Below, in pieces: positions 10,926 through 24,122 of a DNA stretch of 64,000 nt. Numbering within the stretch: the first letter of the stretch is position 1; each line of letters begins with the position of its first letter. The DNA is taken from positions 46,384,147 to 46,448,146 of the forward strand of contig CM055110.1 of NCBI GenBank assembly GCA_029204225.1, given 5' to 3'. The stretch comes from Diphasiastrum complanatum. Its lineage: Eukaryota; Streptophyta; Lycopodiopsida; Lycopodiales; Lycopodiaceae. Under the pieces are notes generated by a model. The model was not told the DNA's origin and did no database searches. It was given only the letters and a program-made list of their open reading frames with translations. The position numbers and the translations under genes were made by a program.

Positions 10926-13900
10926 CATTCGGTTACGTGTGCGTATTACAGGTCGAGAGTATATTGCTTTAGTTGATACTGGTAGCACTCATTCTTTTAT
11001 TAGCAGTTATATCACTAGTCGGATCCGTGCTTCACCCGTTCCTGCTTCTCAGCCTTTCACAGTTGAGGTTGTTAGTTCTCATTCTTTTCCTAGTTCTCAG
11101 ATGTTTCAGCGTTTACCATTTTTGGAGATTTCTCTGGACAGACAGATCTTTACATTATTCCTATGGAGCGTTATGATCTTATCTTTGGTGCTGATTGGTT
11201 TGCATCTCTTGGAGCCGTTACACTGGACTTGACACAGCAGACATTGACATTTGTACATGATGCAGTTACACACTCACTTGTGGACATTGATTCTCAGGGA
11301 GACTTCCAGTTGATTACTGGAAAGCAGTTTATTCGTAGCCTGCCGAAGGCTCATTGTGCTGCCTTATTATGTGTTCAGCGGGCAGTACCAGTTCCTCCAG
11401 TTTCTACACCAGCAACTGTTCCTCAGGTGATTTCTAGCTTATTACATCAGTATGCTTTTGTCTTTTCAGAACCTACGACGCTACCACCATTACATGACGT
11501 GAACCATCATATTGATTTGCGTCCTGGTTGTGCTTCTCCCTCCCGGCCCCCTTATCGTATGTCTCGATCTGAGCGTGATGAGCTTGAGTTCCATATTATT
11601 GCCTTGTTAGATCAGGGTCTCATTGTTCCTAGTCACAGCTCTTTTGGTGCTCCTGTTTTCCTTATTAATAAGAAAGATGATACCAAACGCCTTTGTATTG
11701 ATTACCGTGCTTTAAATAAGTTGACTATTCGTAATCAGTACCCTATTCCACACATGGATGACCTCTTTGACCAGCTCGGTACCTCTAAAATCTTTTTTAA
11801 GATAGACTTTCGTTCTGGATATTACCAAATCAGGATGCACCCTTCTGATGAACATAAGACGACTTTTTCGTACTCATCTTGGTTTATATGAATTTCGTGT
11901 GCTTTCTTTTGGTGTTACTAATGGTCCTCCTACGTTCCAGAATGTGATGAATAACGTTTTACGTTCGCTTCTTGGTCATTGTGTCTTGGTTTATTTTGAT
12001 GATATTCTTATTTTTAGTCAGTCTCTTGCTGAGCATGTTGTCCATCTTTCCTCGGTTTTTCAATTACTTGTACACCACCAGTTATTTGCTAAGTTGTCTA
12101 AATGTTCTTTTGCTGTTTCTGAGATCGAGTTTCTTGGTTTTCTTATTTGTAATGGTCACATTCGTCTAGACCCTCATAAGGTTCAGGCCATCCAGGATTG
12201 GCCTATACCTACTGATATTCATCATGTTCGTATGTTTCTTGGGTTAGCCACTCACCTTCGTCGTCCAGTTTCTCATTTTGCCACTATCGCAGCTCCTCTT
12301 CATGCACTTTTGAAGAAGTCTAGTACTTTTCTGTGGACTTCTGATTGTCAGACAACGTTTGATACTCTTCGTCGTGCTGTTGTTGATGCTGCCGTTATGT
12401 GTTTACCACAGTTTGATCAAAAGTTTCTTGTTGAGACTGATGCTAGTAATGTTGGTTTGGGTGCTTTACTTCGCCAGTCACAATGTATTATTGCTTATGA
12501 GTCGCGTCGTCTTCGCTCTTATGAGCAACGTTATTCTGTGCATGAGAAAGAGCTTCTTGCTATTATCTATGCTCTTAAGAAGTGGCGTCATTATCTGTAT
12601 CGAGTCCCATTTGACATTATTATTGATCACCAGTCTTTATGTTATCTGTTTTCTCAACGTGACCTTAGTGATCGTCAATTTCGTTGGTTGCAGTTTTTAC
12701 AGTCTTTTAATTTCTCCATATTGTTTCGTCCTGGTCGTGCTAACACTGCTGCTGATGCATTATCTCGTCTTCCAGCTTTGTTAAATACACTCGTTTCTAC
12801 TATTCCTCCATGGTTTGATGCTCTACCTGCAGCATACCTTACATGTTCTGATTTTCGTGATGTTTATAGTTCTGCCCCACCTGTTTCGTCCAGTCCTCGT
12901 CAGGTTTACTCCATTATTGACAATCGTCTTTATCATTATGATTCTCTTTGTATCTCTAGTTCTTTGGGTATCCGTTCCCAGTTGTTGTCAGATGCTCATT
13001 CCTCTCCTGTTGGGGGTCACTTTGGTTTTCAGAAGTCTTATGCTCGTTTCAAAGACCATTTCTATTGGCCCTCTCTTCGATCTGAGCTTGCTGTACTTAT
13101 TCGTACCTGCCCTTTTCTGTCTTCGTAATAAGTACTCCCGTTCTAAATCTGCTGGTTTGCTCCAGAGTTGACCTATTCCTCATCGCCAGTGGACTAATAT
13201 ATCTATGGACTTTATCCTTGGCCTTCCCCATACCCAGCGTGGTCACGATTCATGTATGGTGGTAGTTGACAGGTTCTCGAAATAGGCACATTTTATCCCA
13301 GTTCGTAGTACTATCACAGCAGAGCAGTGTGCACGTTTGTTCCTATCAGAGATTTTCCGCCTGCATGGATTTTTTCGTACTATCCTTTCTGATCGAGATA
13401 GTAAGTTTACATCTATATTCTGGACAGGGCTTATGCGTATTTTGGATGTTCAGCTTTTTTATGGGTTCTGCTTATCATTCTACTTCTGATGGGCAGTCTG
13501 AGGTCCTTAACAAGATCCTTGAGGATTATTTACGCCATTTTGTTACTCGTTCAGGGAAGCATTGGGATCGACATTAATGTTTAGCAGAGTATAGCTATAA
13601 TAGCTCTGTTAGTACTAGCACAGGTGTCTCTCCATTTTTATTATCTCATGGCTATGCACCTCTTTTACCTGGCATTTCTCTTCCTCCTGAGGATACACCC
13701 ATTACACTTGCATCTTTTCTATCAGGTGCTCGAGAGCTTATTACTCGGGCCAGTTGTCATTTACAACATGTTCAGCAACGTTATCAGACCTCAGTTGATC
13801 GTCACCGCCGCCATGTTGAGTTTCAGCTTGGAGATATGGTTTATCTACGCTTACGGTTTGCACGTCATCATTTTGTCCAGGGCCATGCTTCTACTGAGAA

Positions 13901-14318
13901 GCTTACACCACGTTATTATGGGCCTTATTGCATTGTGGAGGTTCTTAGTCCAGTTACATATTGCTTACAGCTTCCTGCTTTCACACGCGCATGTGATGTA
14001 TTCCATGTCAGTTTATTACGTGCTGCTATTGAGGATGGCGCTCCTTGTGATGCTGAGATTCCTACTGCTCCAGAGTTATTTCCATTTTTACCTGCTGCTA
14101 TATTACAGGTCCGTCTATACCATAGTCGACGCCGCCGGCAGATTCAGTTTTTGGTCCAGTGGGATGGTCGTCCTATTGAGGAGGCTACATGGGAGCCTAT
14201 TGATGTGTTTTATCATACACCATTACTTGCGGATCAGGCTCGTGCTCTTGCACTTGTTGAATCCTCTACATCAGATGTTCCTCTAGCTGTTGATGCACCA
14301 GGGCTTGCTGCTACTTGA
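10926..14318 (+). pseudogene. Gypsy-1 pol: protease, RT, RNase H, integrase, chromodomain
   Basis: The protease active site LVDTGSTHSF is at about 10970. RT carries [14 protein letters not shown] near 11690 and YFDDILIF near 11993. RNase H runs from VETDASNVGLGAL near 12430 to DHQSLCYLF. The integrase zinc finger starts around 13015, and the core has [21 protein letters not shown] and a degraded third catalytic region. The C-terminal piece LVQWDGRPIEEATWEP near 14150 is chromodomain-like, a feature thought to target insertion to heterochromatin. Frame breaks occur near 11150, 11870 (one extra T), 13115 and 13440. A stop interrupts the integrase at about 13282. Confidence 0.9.
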
Positions 14319-14364
14319 TCCGGTTATTTTTTCGGCAGTTGGGTCTTTTTTTTGTGTCGGGGAG

Positions 14365-14729
14365 AGTTATGGACTTGGCTCATTACATTCGCCGCGTCCA
14401 TTTACATTTATAGTTACTTTACTTTATGCATAAGCAGGCCTTGGACCCTTTTTTATTCGTTAGTGACATTCAGACTATATGGTTGGCCTTTGGCCTTGGA
14501 GGGCGCACTATTATCCCTCCCAGTTGGGCCCTAGCCACTGGAAGTTTTCTTTTAGGGCTTCCTCTTGGCTATAAGTAGGGAAACTGTGTCATTTGTCATT
14601 CAGCTGATGATATTGATCTCTCTCTTTAGCCTCCTTAATCTCTCTCTTTCCTGCTTTCTAGGGTTAAGTCTTGCTTATGTGATGCTTTCATAGCTTAATT
14701 TTAGATCAGCTGTGGCTCTATTCGTAACT
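14365..14729 (+). repeat. Gypsy-1 3' LTR
   Basis: 365 bp, about 98% identical to the 5' LTR over aligned bases but lacking 53 bp between GGCCTT and GGAGGGCG. The gap looks like a microhomology deletion. A short purine run CGGGGAG precedes it. TSD CTAAT follows at 14730-14734. Confidence 0.9.
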
Positions 14730-14734
14730 CTAAT

Positions 14735-17543
14735 ACACCTGTGCTAGATGGCATTTTGTATGTGCGATGTAGGATCTCATGAAAGGCTATGGATTTGTTG
14801 AAAATCCATGAACCACTGCCAAGATTGTATGTCATCACCTAGATGTACAAGCAGGGCAATGGGCATGCTAGGTCAGATTCAGTAAGAGTACAAGCAGTAT
14901 GCTGCATGATAGAACTGTTCATGTTACACTGATGAGTTTCAATCTCGTGCACATAGTGAATTGTGGCTGAATGGATTTCAACTTCATGAGGTGCTGAGAA
15001 AAGGCATTCAGCGTGGTGTTAGCATTCTCTCCAAACTAGCGAAGTTGCGCAATATTGATTCCAAGTTTTGGAACAACCCCCCCTCAAAAAATAAAAACCT
15101 ACCAAAAAAAAAATGTCTATCCACAAGAACGTCATAGGAGCCACACAATCTATATAAAGAAAAATTTGAAAGTATAATTTTGACTCCTTTCACTTAGAAA
15201 AGGCTTTCTATAATTATTCATGTTCTTGAACTTACAGGTCTACAATGTAATTGTGTAGCCTACATATTGTTGTCGACTTTATATTTACTAAGACTCATAG
15301 ATGATGCCATGTTAACATTGTTGTGTGGAAGCTTGTACGAAGCTGGGGTCACGATATGACATGTAGAGAGAGATTTGTTCAAGGGGCAAAAATGGCTTAC
15401 TATGTTTTGTGACCTGATCCTTGAGTTTTCTATTTTTATTTGTTGATTGCTCCTGAATCTATACCAAAATGCAATCGGCTGTTTTAAGTGTATGTTCCTG
15501 CAATAACTTCAAGTAAGATGAGGTCTATACTTTCTTTGCAAAGCTTAGATTTTGCTTGATTGCAGCTTTGAGCAAATTTTGACTTTTGTGATTTGGGCTT
15601 ACTATGCCATTGTATTAGCACAACTGCAGACAGTTTATGAAAAGGTGTGAACACGTTTTCCTCTTAAGCATGTTAAACATATGATCACATACGTGAAGGA
15701 ACAGTAAATATCCTACTAAAATAGTTTTGGCTGAGGAGCTTTTAACGGCCAAGGGCATCTTCAGGAGCTCTTTTAGTAGCAGAAAGTGCAGTATTTATTG
15801 TTATTTCAATTGCATTTGCTGTCCTAACTCCAATGAGAGTATTTGTCTGAGAGAACTCTGCAGCTTGTTTCTTAATACCTTCCTTTCAGACACATGCATG
15901 CACGCACATTCATATGTAGATGATAATTCATCAATATTCAAGAAGTTTACTGTAAGAGACAGCACTATTCAAGCTGATCTTTTTCTTTTTTGTGGGGGAC
16001 AACATTGTGCTAGCATCATAATGTACAAGATTTACAGTATTACATCAAGAGGCGGCAACCACATATGAGGCCTAGCTATTTTTGAATTACCTTCATACGT
16101 AGGATGAAAGTCAAGTCTAGCTAGGTCTTCACTGCCATCGGACGTTGGAACCACTCTAATTGAAATAAGCTACAAGGGACAGAAATTGCTCTTTACAAAG
16201 TTATGCTTTTTCTTGAAGCGGCCTCATCCTTTACCTATTTTGCTTTATCACTAGCACCCTTGGATTGTGTACAATTTTCCTATATTTTGAGCAAGAAATT
16301 CTTTTCATGTATACGAGTTACGATTGTATGTGAATGATGTTGGTGACCATACAAAGCATCAACTATGAAGCCATTGAGTTATCGATCCGTTGTGATTTCA
16401 TTTGCCATTTTTCAAAATTTATGATATGCAAAAAAGAAGAGTTGAATCTCTTTGCTCAAGAAGAAAGCATTTTGCGAGTCATAATGTGTTAAGACAAATT
16501 TAAAGCATTTGTCAAAACATAATCTTTCAAATGGCAATAATAAATATTGAAAAAAAAACTATATCAGATTTTAAGAAGCAAACATCAAATGTGAGAGGGA
16601 ACTTACACGTAATCAATTTTACTTGTCGAACTGTCTATTGATTGAAATTGATGATCAGAGACCACTACGAGAAGGGAAGTAAAAATGATTAGCAAATAAA
16701 AATTGGCGAGTAAAAACATGAGTAATAAATTTTAACTTGCTAGCTTGTCTGTAGATTTGACAATGTAACTTGTAATGGAGAAGGGTGAGTAAAAAGGACA
16801 AGCGAGAAACAAAATTTTGAAATAGACGAGTATAGAGAAATTCGTGTCAAAGCTTTCAACTCGTCATTTTGTAGAGTTGCAAATCAAAGCCTGTCCTGCT
16901 CATTGGTTAGTTGGTGAGTGAAATTTTTAAGAAAACACAAGGAGAAAGGGTAGGGCAAGCAAAAAATATGTTTTTGAAAACATGAAGCAAAAACAATTCT
17001 AAGACAATAGCACCGTCTCCCTGACAACAATAGCAAAAAAATGTACTCCCTTTTCCGTGCCTCCCTAAAGATGTAGCTTTAGAGGCTTAGAACAAGGAGT
17101 GTCGTTTGTAGTACGACTTTGGATCCAATGGGGAGGGTAAAACTAGTTTACAGGTGTGAATCTAGGCAACTAAGGGTGTCATGATCCTTGGTGTGATCTA
17201 AACGTGGAATAATGCCTAGATTGTGAGAATAACTCATCTTTTTTTCTTTTTGTTCTTCTCTTGGTTTATCTAGGCATCAATGGCTCTAGATCTTCTCCTC
17301 TTGAGATTGATCTTCTCAAGGGAGGTGAACAATGTATTAAAACGTCTTACCTATGGATCTTAAAATTTCAAACTGAAAATTTCTAATGAAGTTGAAGTGC
17401 ATATAGCACTTCAGGGCCCTTCCATGACATTCAAAATGGGTTCAAACAAATCCAATGGCCTTTTCCAAATCAACTGCCCTTATTGACTTGTATCTCCACC
17501 ATGAATTCACTTATAGTATTGTTGGGCGCGCACGAGGGTTGCG

Positions 17544-17637
<94 letters not shown>

Positions 17638-18105
17638 GGATGGTTCTTTACTCTAAAATACTCTGCTACACTATGCATCCTTTCGACAACAAAAGACAAT
17701 CGAAACTTCAAGAAAAGGTCCTACACCCACACCATTCTAAGCCTTCACTTTGTATTTTAAAAAAAAAAAAACCTTTTTTTTATGCGCTTTACCAACCTGT
17801 ATTTACTTTTTAGCTTTATGTAGCCTTGATGAAATAAGAATAAAGGTTTCAAAGGGTTCAATATTGCTTTTCCAAGAGTAACTATGTGATATTTCGTAAA
17901 CTCTCTCTCTGCATCCTTGAGATGTAAATCCGACTATTCCTTGGTTGAGATAGCACTGAACCTTTATCTTTTATTTGTTTCATAAGCTAGAAAAGGTCTT
18001 TTTGCATGTATTTAGTCCACAGAATGGTTTTAAGATGTTGTTTCTTTAGGTTATGAGGAGCCCCTACCTCCACCAAACCATTTTATACAAAATCTTATTT
18101 GTTGT
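14735..18105. other. Intergenic region without recognised gene
   Basis: The left part is presumably the displaced 3' flank of NSUN5. No open frame here matches a family I know. A string CACTACGAGAAGGG at 16663 resembles a CACTA-transposon terminus but no partner was found. A CT microsatellite occupies 17546-17635. The stretch at about 17150-17340 resembles a retrotransposon leader but could not be assigned. Confidence 0.5.
17546..17635. repeat. (CT)n microsatellite
   Basis: About 45 uninterrupted CT units. The Ser-Leu open frame over it is not a gene. Confidence 0.97.
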
Positions 18106-20740
18106 ATGAAAAAGGCTGTAAATTTGCATTCTTTCATCATTGACACTGATAGAGATACTTGCGCTTCTACTGGACCAAAGGATAAGGTGTTATGCTTGAT
18201 TGATCTCTTGGAAACTATGGATTTGGGCAAGATTTACTTGGAGTTTGTTAAAAAGAAAGACACTTTGAATTTGGTAGAAAGTCTCTTTGGTATTCTTAAT
18301 GATTTTGTTGATAAGTTTGAAGAGGAAGAGAGGTTTTATAATTCGCACATTAGGAAAGTCTTTTTGTGCTTGGAAAAAGAGAATGGTAATACCTTGAACC
18401 TTCCTCCCCTATTCTTGATATTCCTTTGATGGCACATACTCTTGTTTTTATTGATGACCTAGATGAGGATAGTGCATCCCAATTAGAGATTTTTTCTCAA
18501 GATATCTATGATGTCGGTGACCAATTCATTTCCGAGTATTGTCAATCCAAAAGTTGTCAGGTTCCTTTTGTTCCCAGATTGAGTTTAAATTTGCTCTCAA
18601 AGCTTACAAACTATGGAGCCTTCCTTTTGTTAATTTTCTTGCTCCTATATCCATTGATCTCTGGATCATGCTGACACATTTTATTGAAAAAGAAATACAA
18701 GATTGCAAACTTGCCGCCTTACACAAAAATCCCGCTCTTGAGACTCCTATGGCTTTTGACACTATCATTCACATGAATAAATTTGAACCTTCTCGTTGTC
18801 CTTCTAAGCAAACTAGGGCTAGAATCAGAGGTCACTTTGAGACTAGCTTCAATTGAATGAATCTTCATCAAGCTAGAATTTGGAACTAGAAGAGGCATTT
18901 TTTCAAATGTAGGTGTGGAGACAAATGTAAAAACAACTCTATCATCTGGTTTGACCATGTCGTTTGGTATATGATGAACAATCGAGGCAAATTATTCCTT
19001 GGAGCCTCACTCCAAATTCAGATGAATGCTTTTTTTATGTGGCTGCATAAACCTGCTAGAAATGTCATTAAAGCACATTTGACTTTTCTCTTTATTCGAC
19101 AATACATGATTGACGCTTCTCTTGAACTCACAAAAAATCATTTTACCAAACTCTTAGCACATTTGGTGGATGTCGAAAACATCCATGAAATTGAACACCT
19201 ATTGAAAAGACCAAGTTTCTCTACCCTCCAAGACAAATACTTCCAAAATACAAGCAAAAGAACGGGCAACTTCAATATTGATAATCCAAACTCAGTCATG
19301 TCAAGGTCAAGAACGGGAAAGAAAAGATGGTTTTCTAGTTTTGAGGGAAAAGAAGGGCAAAGCAATAGTGCAAAGAACAAATTGTTAGTCAAGAGATTGA
19401 ATTTTTATAGGGATTGATCGATGCGCAGGATGAAGACAAGACAAAAGGAAAGGAAATTACTATTTGTGTGACCGGTCGACTTTAGCTTACTACTAGCAGT
19501 GATATAGGGAGATCTTTTTTGATGTTAAGGTAATAGAGTTTTTGAAACCATTCATGTGAAGCTGTTTTATGCTCATGTTTTATTCAGACTGCTTGGTATT
19601 ATAGACGAGCATTTCCATGATGTTATTTTTGGTTGGTCGTACTTACCAAATGTTAAAAGTGACTAGTATTTCCCTTCTGAAGTTTTTTGCAACTTTAAAA
19701 ATAGAAAATTTACATTCTTGCTATTGCTCTTCGTTCAAACGATTTAAGGGCTTCATTTTGGAAAAAATTGGACATGTTGTCTTTATGGATTGTACTATTG
19801 TTAAAAGCTTGATCTTACACAAATCACTAGAGAAAGGTCTAAATCATATTACGTTACGACAATCTAATATCAATGAGATTGCTTTTGAACTCTATTGCGG
19901 GTGGTTTAAACTCATGAGACTCCTACCTACTTATGAACATTTAAATAAACTTACGATGGAGAAGCATGCTAATTTTTGTTAAATTGCTGCCTACTATATT
20001 AGAAAACGTAATTATCACCAGCATGTGGGTCGCAGATATTTCTAAATGCTACGAAAACATACCCCTAGATGGTCTAGATGGACTAAAAACTATTATGAAT
20101 AAGTCTATAACATATGCCTTCAAACATGCTAAACATGACCAACTCAGATATAAGTGGGTTCAGGAGCTTGAAATTTTCAAATGGTCATGGTCAACGAAAC
20201 GTTCAGAGGAATGGTACACTATTAATAAAGATTTATTGTGCCAATGGAAGGCCTTTTTAATAGAGAACTGCATCGTCAGACTAGGAAATAGAACTTAAGG
20301 ACAAGTTCGCAGTCTACCGATGGGCTTTTCTTGCTCACCTACTTGGTGTAACTGGTATCTATCTTTTTTTGAGGCACAATTTATTGAAAAAAACTAGCCA
20401 GATTAGGGCTTGGTACTTTTATGAATGACCCTAAACATTCATTTAGGTACATAGACGATATTTGCCTCATTAGTAATCCTCATATTGAACTCTTTATGGA
20501 CAAATCATAGGTTAGAACATTGGATAATCCTTTATAGATATACCCACTGGATTATGAGATTGTATCTATGTCTCTGTGGATTTGAATTCCGAAACAATAG
20601 TGAGTCGCCCAGATCTGTCATGTTGAATTCTAGGGACAACATCTTCTTAGCATCCTTTATTAGATCGACACTATTAGGCTTGGCCAATTATTCTTCCATA
20701 TATGGTTGCAGTAAATTTTCTCTAGGTTGCATCATTAGAT
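18106..20740 (+). pseudogene. Penelope-like / non-canonical reverse transcriptase relic
   Basis: RT motifs appear in order across broken frames. A pre-RT KGLNHITLRQSN with neighbouring SLEKGL is near 19830, resembling the KGL motif before Penelope-like RTs. Motif A is WVADISKCYENIPLDG near 20027. Motif B is LPMGFSCSPTWCNWYLS near 20314. Motif C is FRYIDDICLIS near 20440. This pattern fits neither Copia, Gypsy nor L1 RT and is nearest to Penelope-like or telomerase-type RTs. Frame 1 carries A and B with one TAA at 20296; motif C is in frame 3. The upstream roughly 450 residues (18106-19417), acidic and helical in look, I do not recognise but they are plausibly its N-terminal region. No GIY-YIG endonuclease was found. 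Confidence 0.6.
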
Positions 20741-23700
20741 AAATTTTTTATTTTTGTTTGCAAAGCTTAAGTATACTATTATATTTTCACAAATGTACAG
20801 GTACAAAAAAACCTTTACACGACACAAAAGGCCATATCAGGAAGCAGTTCCCCAAAAAAGAGATGCAATATGCAAAAAGTGAGTAAAGGACTTTCAGCGC
20901 ACCATGTAGGGAGGTTGTCCATAATACCTAAACAACAGTAGCAAAGTATATGGCAAGCCAAACACATGTCGTAGCTGACAAAGGCGATGAAGAGTCATCA
21001 AAATCCTGTCTGTTGCAAAAAGCCTACAAAGGTGCCAGAAGTGAAGCAAAGAACGTGCACACGCAAGTGGGTCTCCCAACAAGAATTTTGTGCAATTGGC
21101 TCATTGGTGATTTTTAAAATTTACCACCAAGTCATTTACGCAAATTTTATAAAATCTTTTTTGAAGAAAATGTGTGATTGACCTCATTTAACTTTGTCTC
21201 ATCATGTAAGAGTCTCAAGTGTACACACATGAAGTTTATTTTTTGGGTCCTTATAGGATTAAGCGCTTTTGGTTAGTTTCGTGAAAGAATTTTGGTGTGA
21301 GATGAAGTCGAGCAGTGTTACTTCAAGAAGTCACATGCACTGGATTACATGCTATTGTCAATGATCTTCCGAGTGTAGTAGATAAACCTATTCAATTACC
21401 TCAACACTTTACAGTAGCCATGTTAAACAAACGAAGTGTTTGGTCAACACTAATTTTGATCTCGGAGCAATAGACTACAAGAGGCCTTGTTCTTAAACAA
21501 TTCTTCATTGGCTTTTCTTCTATCAACACTTTAGAGATTAGCTCTTTCATCCTTGTATCTCTTTGTTTTGCTAGTAGAAATGGTGCAAATCATACATAAG
21601 GTTAAACTTTTTGTCTAGATGTAATTTGAATAAACTTCATAATTTTGGAAAAGGCCCTACTAACTAGTTTATTTTCAAGTCTTTGCTTGTTAGTACTCAT
21701 TAAACAAATAACCATATTAGAATTTTCAATAGTCTTAGACGTCTTAGAAATGAGCATGTATATGCTTCTATGTCTCTTAGCCCAATCCATACCACCCAAA
21801 TAATCGGTCATTTATAATATACAAAGTAATAGTATGGTATATTTACCAAAATAAATAACCAGTATTGAAAGGTGAAGGGAAAGGAATTAGATCATATATC
21901 AACCTAGAATAAGTGAAACAATTTTACAAATTAGACTTTTCTAGTTAAATACTTGGAAAGCGAACTAGAAAAATAATTAAGGTACAATGCAACTTCTTAA
22001 TAGGCAATAAATTGTAAACTCAAACAAACTTCAAAAGCTTTTTGAAACACAAGCTAGGTGGAGGAATGGAAAATATATGGGTGAACTAGAAACAACTGAT
22101 TAACCATCATACACAATAAATAAAAAACTTAGCAAACTTCCAAAAACAGATAAAAACCATGCATGTAAGATACAAAAGGAAAACATAGAAAAAGATAGAA
22201 AACTGAAAAACAACAAGAATCTTACCAACATGACATCGAGTAATATGTTGACTTGGGCAAAAGTTCATTAAAAATGTGCATGTCCACTAAACTGACAAAA
22301 TAATATCTATTTGTAAAATTAAAATATATTCAATTTCGTAAATTTAATTTGAGAAGTCAGTGATGCCATAAGGTAAAACTTAGAAAAAATTACATGCAAC
22401 CAGAAAGGTCAAAAGGATCTATCTCATAACAATAATATAGTATTCAATAAACAAAAAATCATAGCCAACCAACATTGCTTATGTCTTAAGGATCAGTATC
22501 CAATCATAAGTTGCTATCTAGGTTTCGAAAGAATCTGGATTTCTTGGGTAAAACTAATGTTGACTAAGAAGCAAATAACAATCAGCAAAAAGAAAGAAAA
22601 CAGAAATTCAAATAAAACAAAATTTAAAACAAGGACCATAATATGTAGACGAGAGTTGCCAAGACATAGACAAATTACAAAATACTAAGAGATGTTAAAG
22701 ACATCAATTCGGAAAATTCTTACACTTTTGAGTAACATGTATTTCTTACTAAGCTCTTCTCAATTTTTGTGGATGGAAAAATGCATCATGAAAAGTTTGA
22801 TTGCCTTGCTCCTCTAACATAGCAATGCTTTTCTAGTTAAGAATGTAATTTGTTGTGAAATATCTGAGTTTATTCAAGAAATTTGCTACAAGACTTGCCT
22901 CTTCATATTATTTCAAAAATTGTGTTAGTCGTATACCCTAAAGAAAGTGCTGTTCCAAATTTTTTACTATACAAACTTCTTATTGGCACATGAGAATGGA
23001 AACCTTCAAAATACAGTTTGTTATTATGACATGTAGTAATGTATATTTACCGACGCCAAAATATGTATTTCAATACTTTAAAAATGGTTTGCAATATGGA
23101 AATTGAAGATACGATTGAAAAGAGATGAACCTCATTGATCAGGGTTTCAATATTTTTGATATAAACACATGCATGCTATATATCACTTTTAGTAATAATA
23201 TGCTTCTAACGCATGTCTCATAGAAGGTCGGTAGCTACTTGATTGGCTAGATACCTAAAAAGAAGACTTTTGATTGACGAAGTCGCTTTGCATATAACAT
23301 TTGTTCAAAGGAGAACTGAATTGTTTCTATCCTCCAGAAATAGAATTTGTTTCATCATTTTACAAGAAACATCTATTTTGGTGGACAAAAATTTATTTTT
23401 CAAAGGATTGAATTTTCAAGTGTAGAGATCAGCAATTAGGCAATCATTTCTCAGATTTGGTTAATAAAATGAAGGGAAAGGCCAACTGGACCTTGTCCCT
23501 TGATTCAAGCTATACATGCAAAAATCATAACCAAACCCTGCACCATACTCCTCTCTTATACAGACAAGGTATAGAAATTAAGGCTCATCGAACATTTTCC
23601 TGCTTCAGAAGCAGTTCAACCCTTTTTATGCCTTAACGCCCCAATACCCTTTTCTTTTTTCAGGCTTGGAAGCTCTAATCACACAATAACTAGACCAAGG

Positions 23701-24122
23701 TTGATAGATGCGACCTTCATGACAAGAATGAAAACATCGAGATCTTGCATGATCTCACATGTATTTCAAATTATTGTTAGCAAGGTATCAGTGAAATTTT
23801 TACAGATCTTGTAATCTTTTTGTGATCATGTTTTAAGTCTCCCAATCCTTTGGCAGATTAACCCACATAGACGGTGGGTGCATAGAAGAAAAGTTGTAGC
23901 ATGAGAATTTAGCTGCATGAACTAGGTATGAAAGTTGAAATGCTCACACATAGCTAGGAATTGGAATTTGTAGGGGGTAGTCCAGTCAAATATTTTGAGC
24001 GAGTCTCGAAGAGGTCTCCATTGAAAAAATATTGCCAAAGTCCACATATTTGCTCTTTTGCCAATAATCACTGTTAAATTGCCCTTACATAAAAGTGGAA
24101 CCTAGGGGTTCCAGAGATTTAT
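20741..24122. other. AT-rich intergenic region; 3' flank of TAF5
   Basis: No coding sequence, RNA gene or transposon was recognised. The part next to 24123 should contain the TAF5 3' UTR (minus strand), but no polyadenylation site can be fixed with confidence. Confidence 0.5.

Larger units (their letters stand above)
8681..14729 (+). mobile_element. Gypsy-1: full-length Ty3/Gypsy chromovirus-like retrotransposon, decayed
   Basis: The element is bounded by direct LTRs (8681-9098 and 14365-14729) and a 5-bp target duplication CTAAT at 8676-8680 and 14730-14734. The order is PBS, gag, protease, reverse transcriptase, RNase H, integrase and a C-terminal chromodomain-like segment, the layout of plant chromoviruses. 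The LTRs differ at roughly eight positions plus one 53-bp gap, implying a moderately young insertion. The coding region has several frameshifts and at least one nonsense codon. It sits in the 3' flank of NSUN5, same orientation. Confidence 0.93.

Noticed and set aside
16663-16685. CACTACGAGAAGGG, like a CACTA transposon end
   Set aside because: No matching inverted end, 3-bp duplication or transposase was found nearby.
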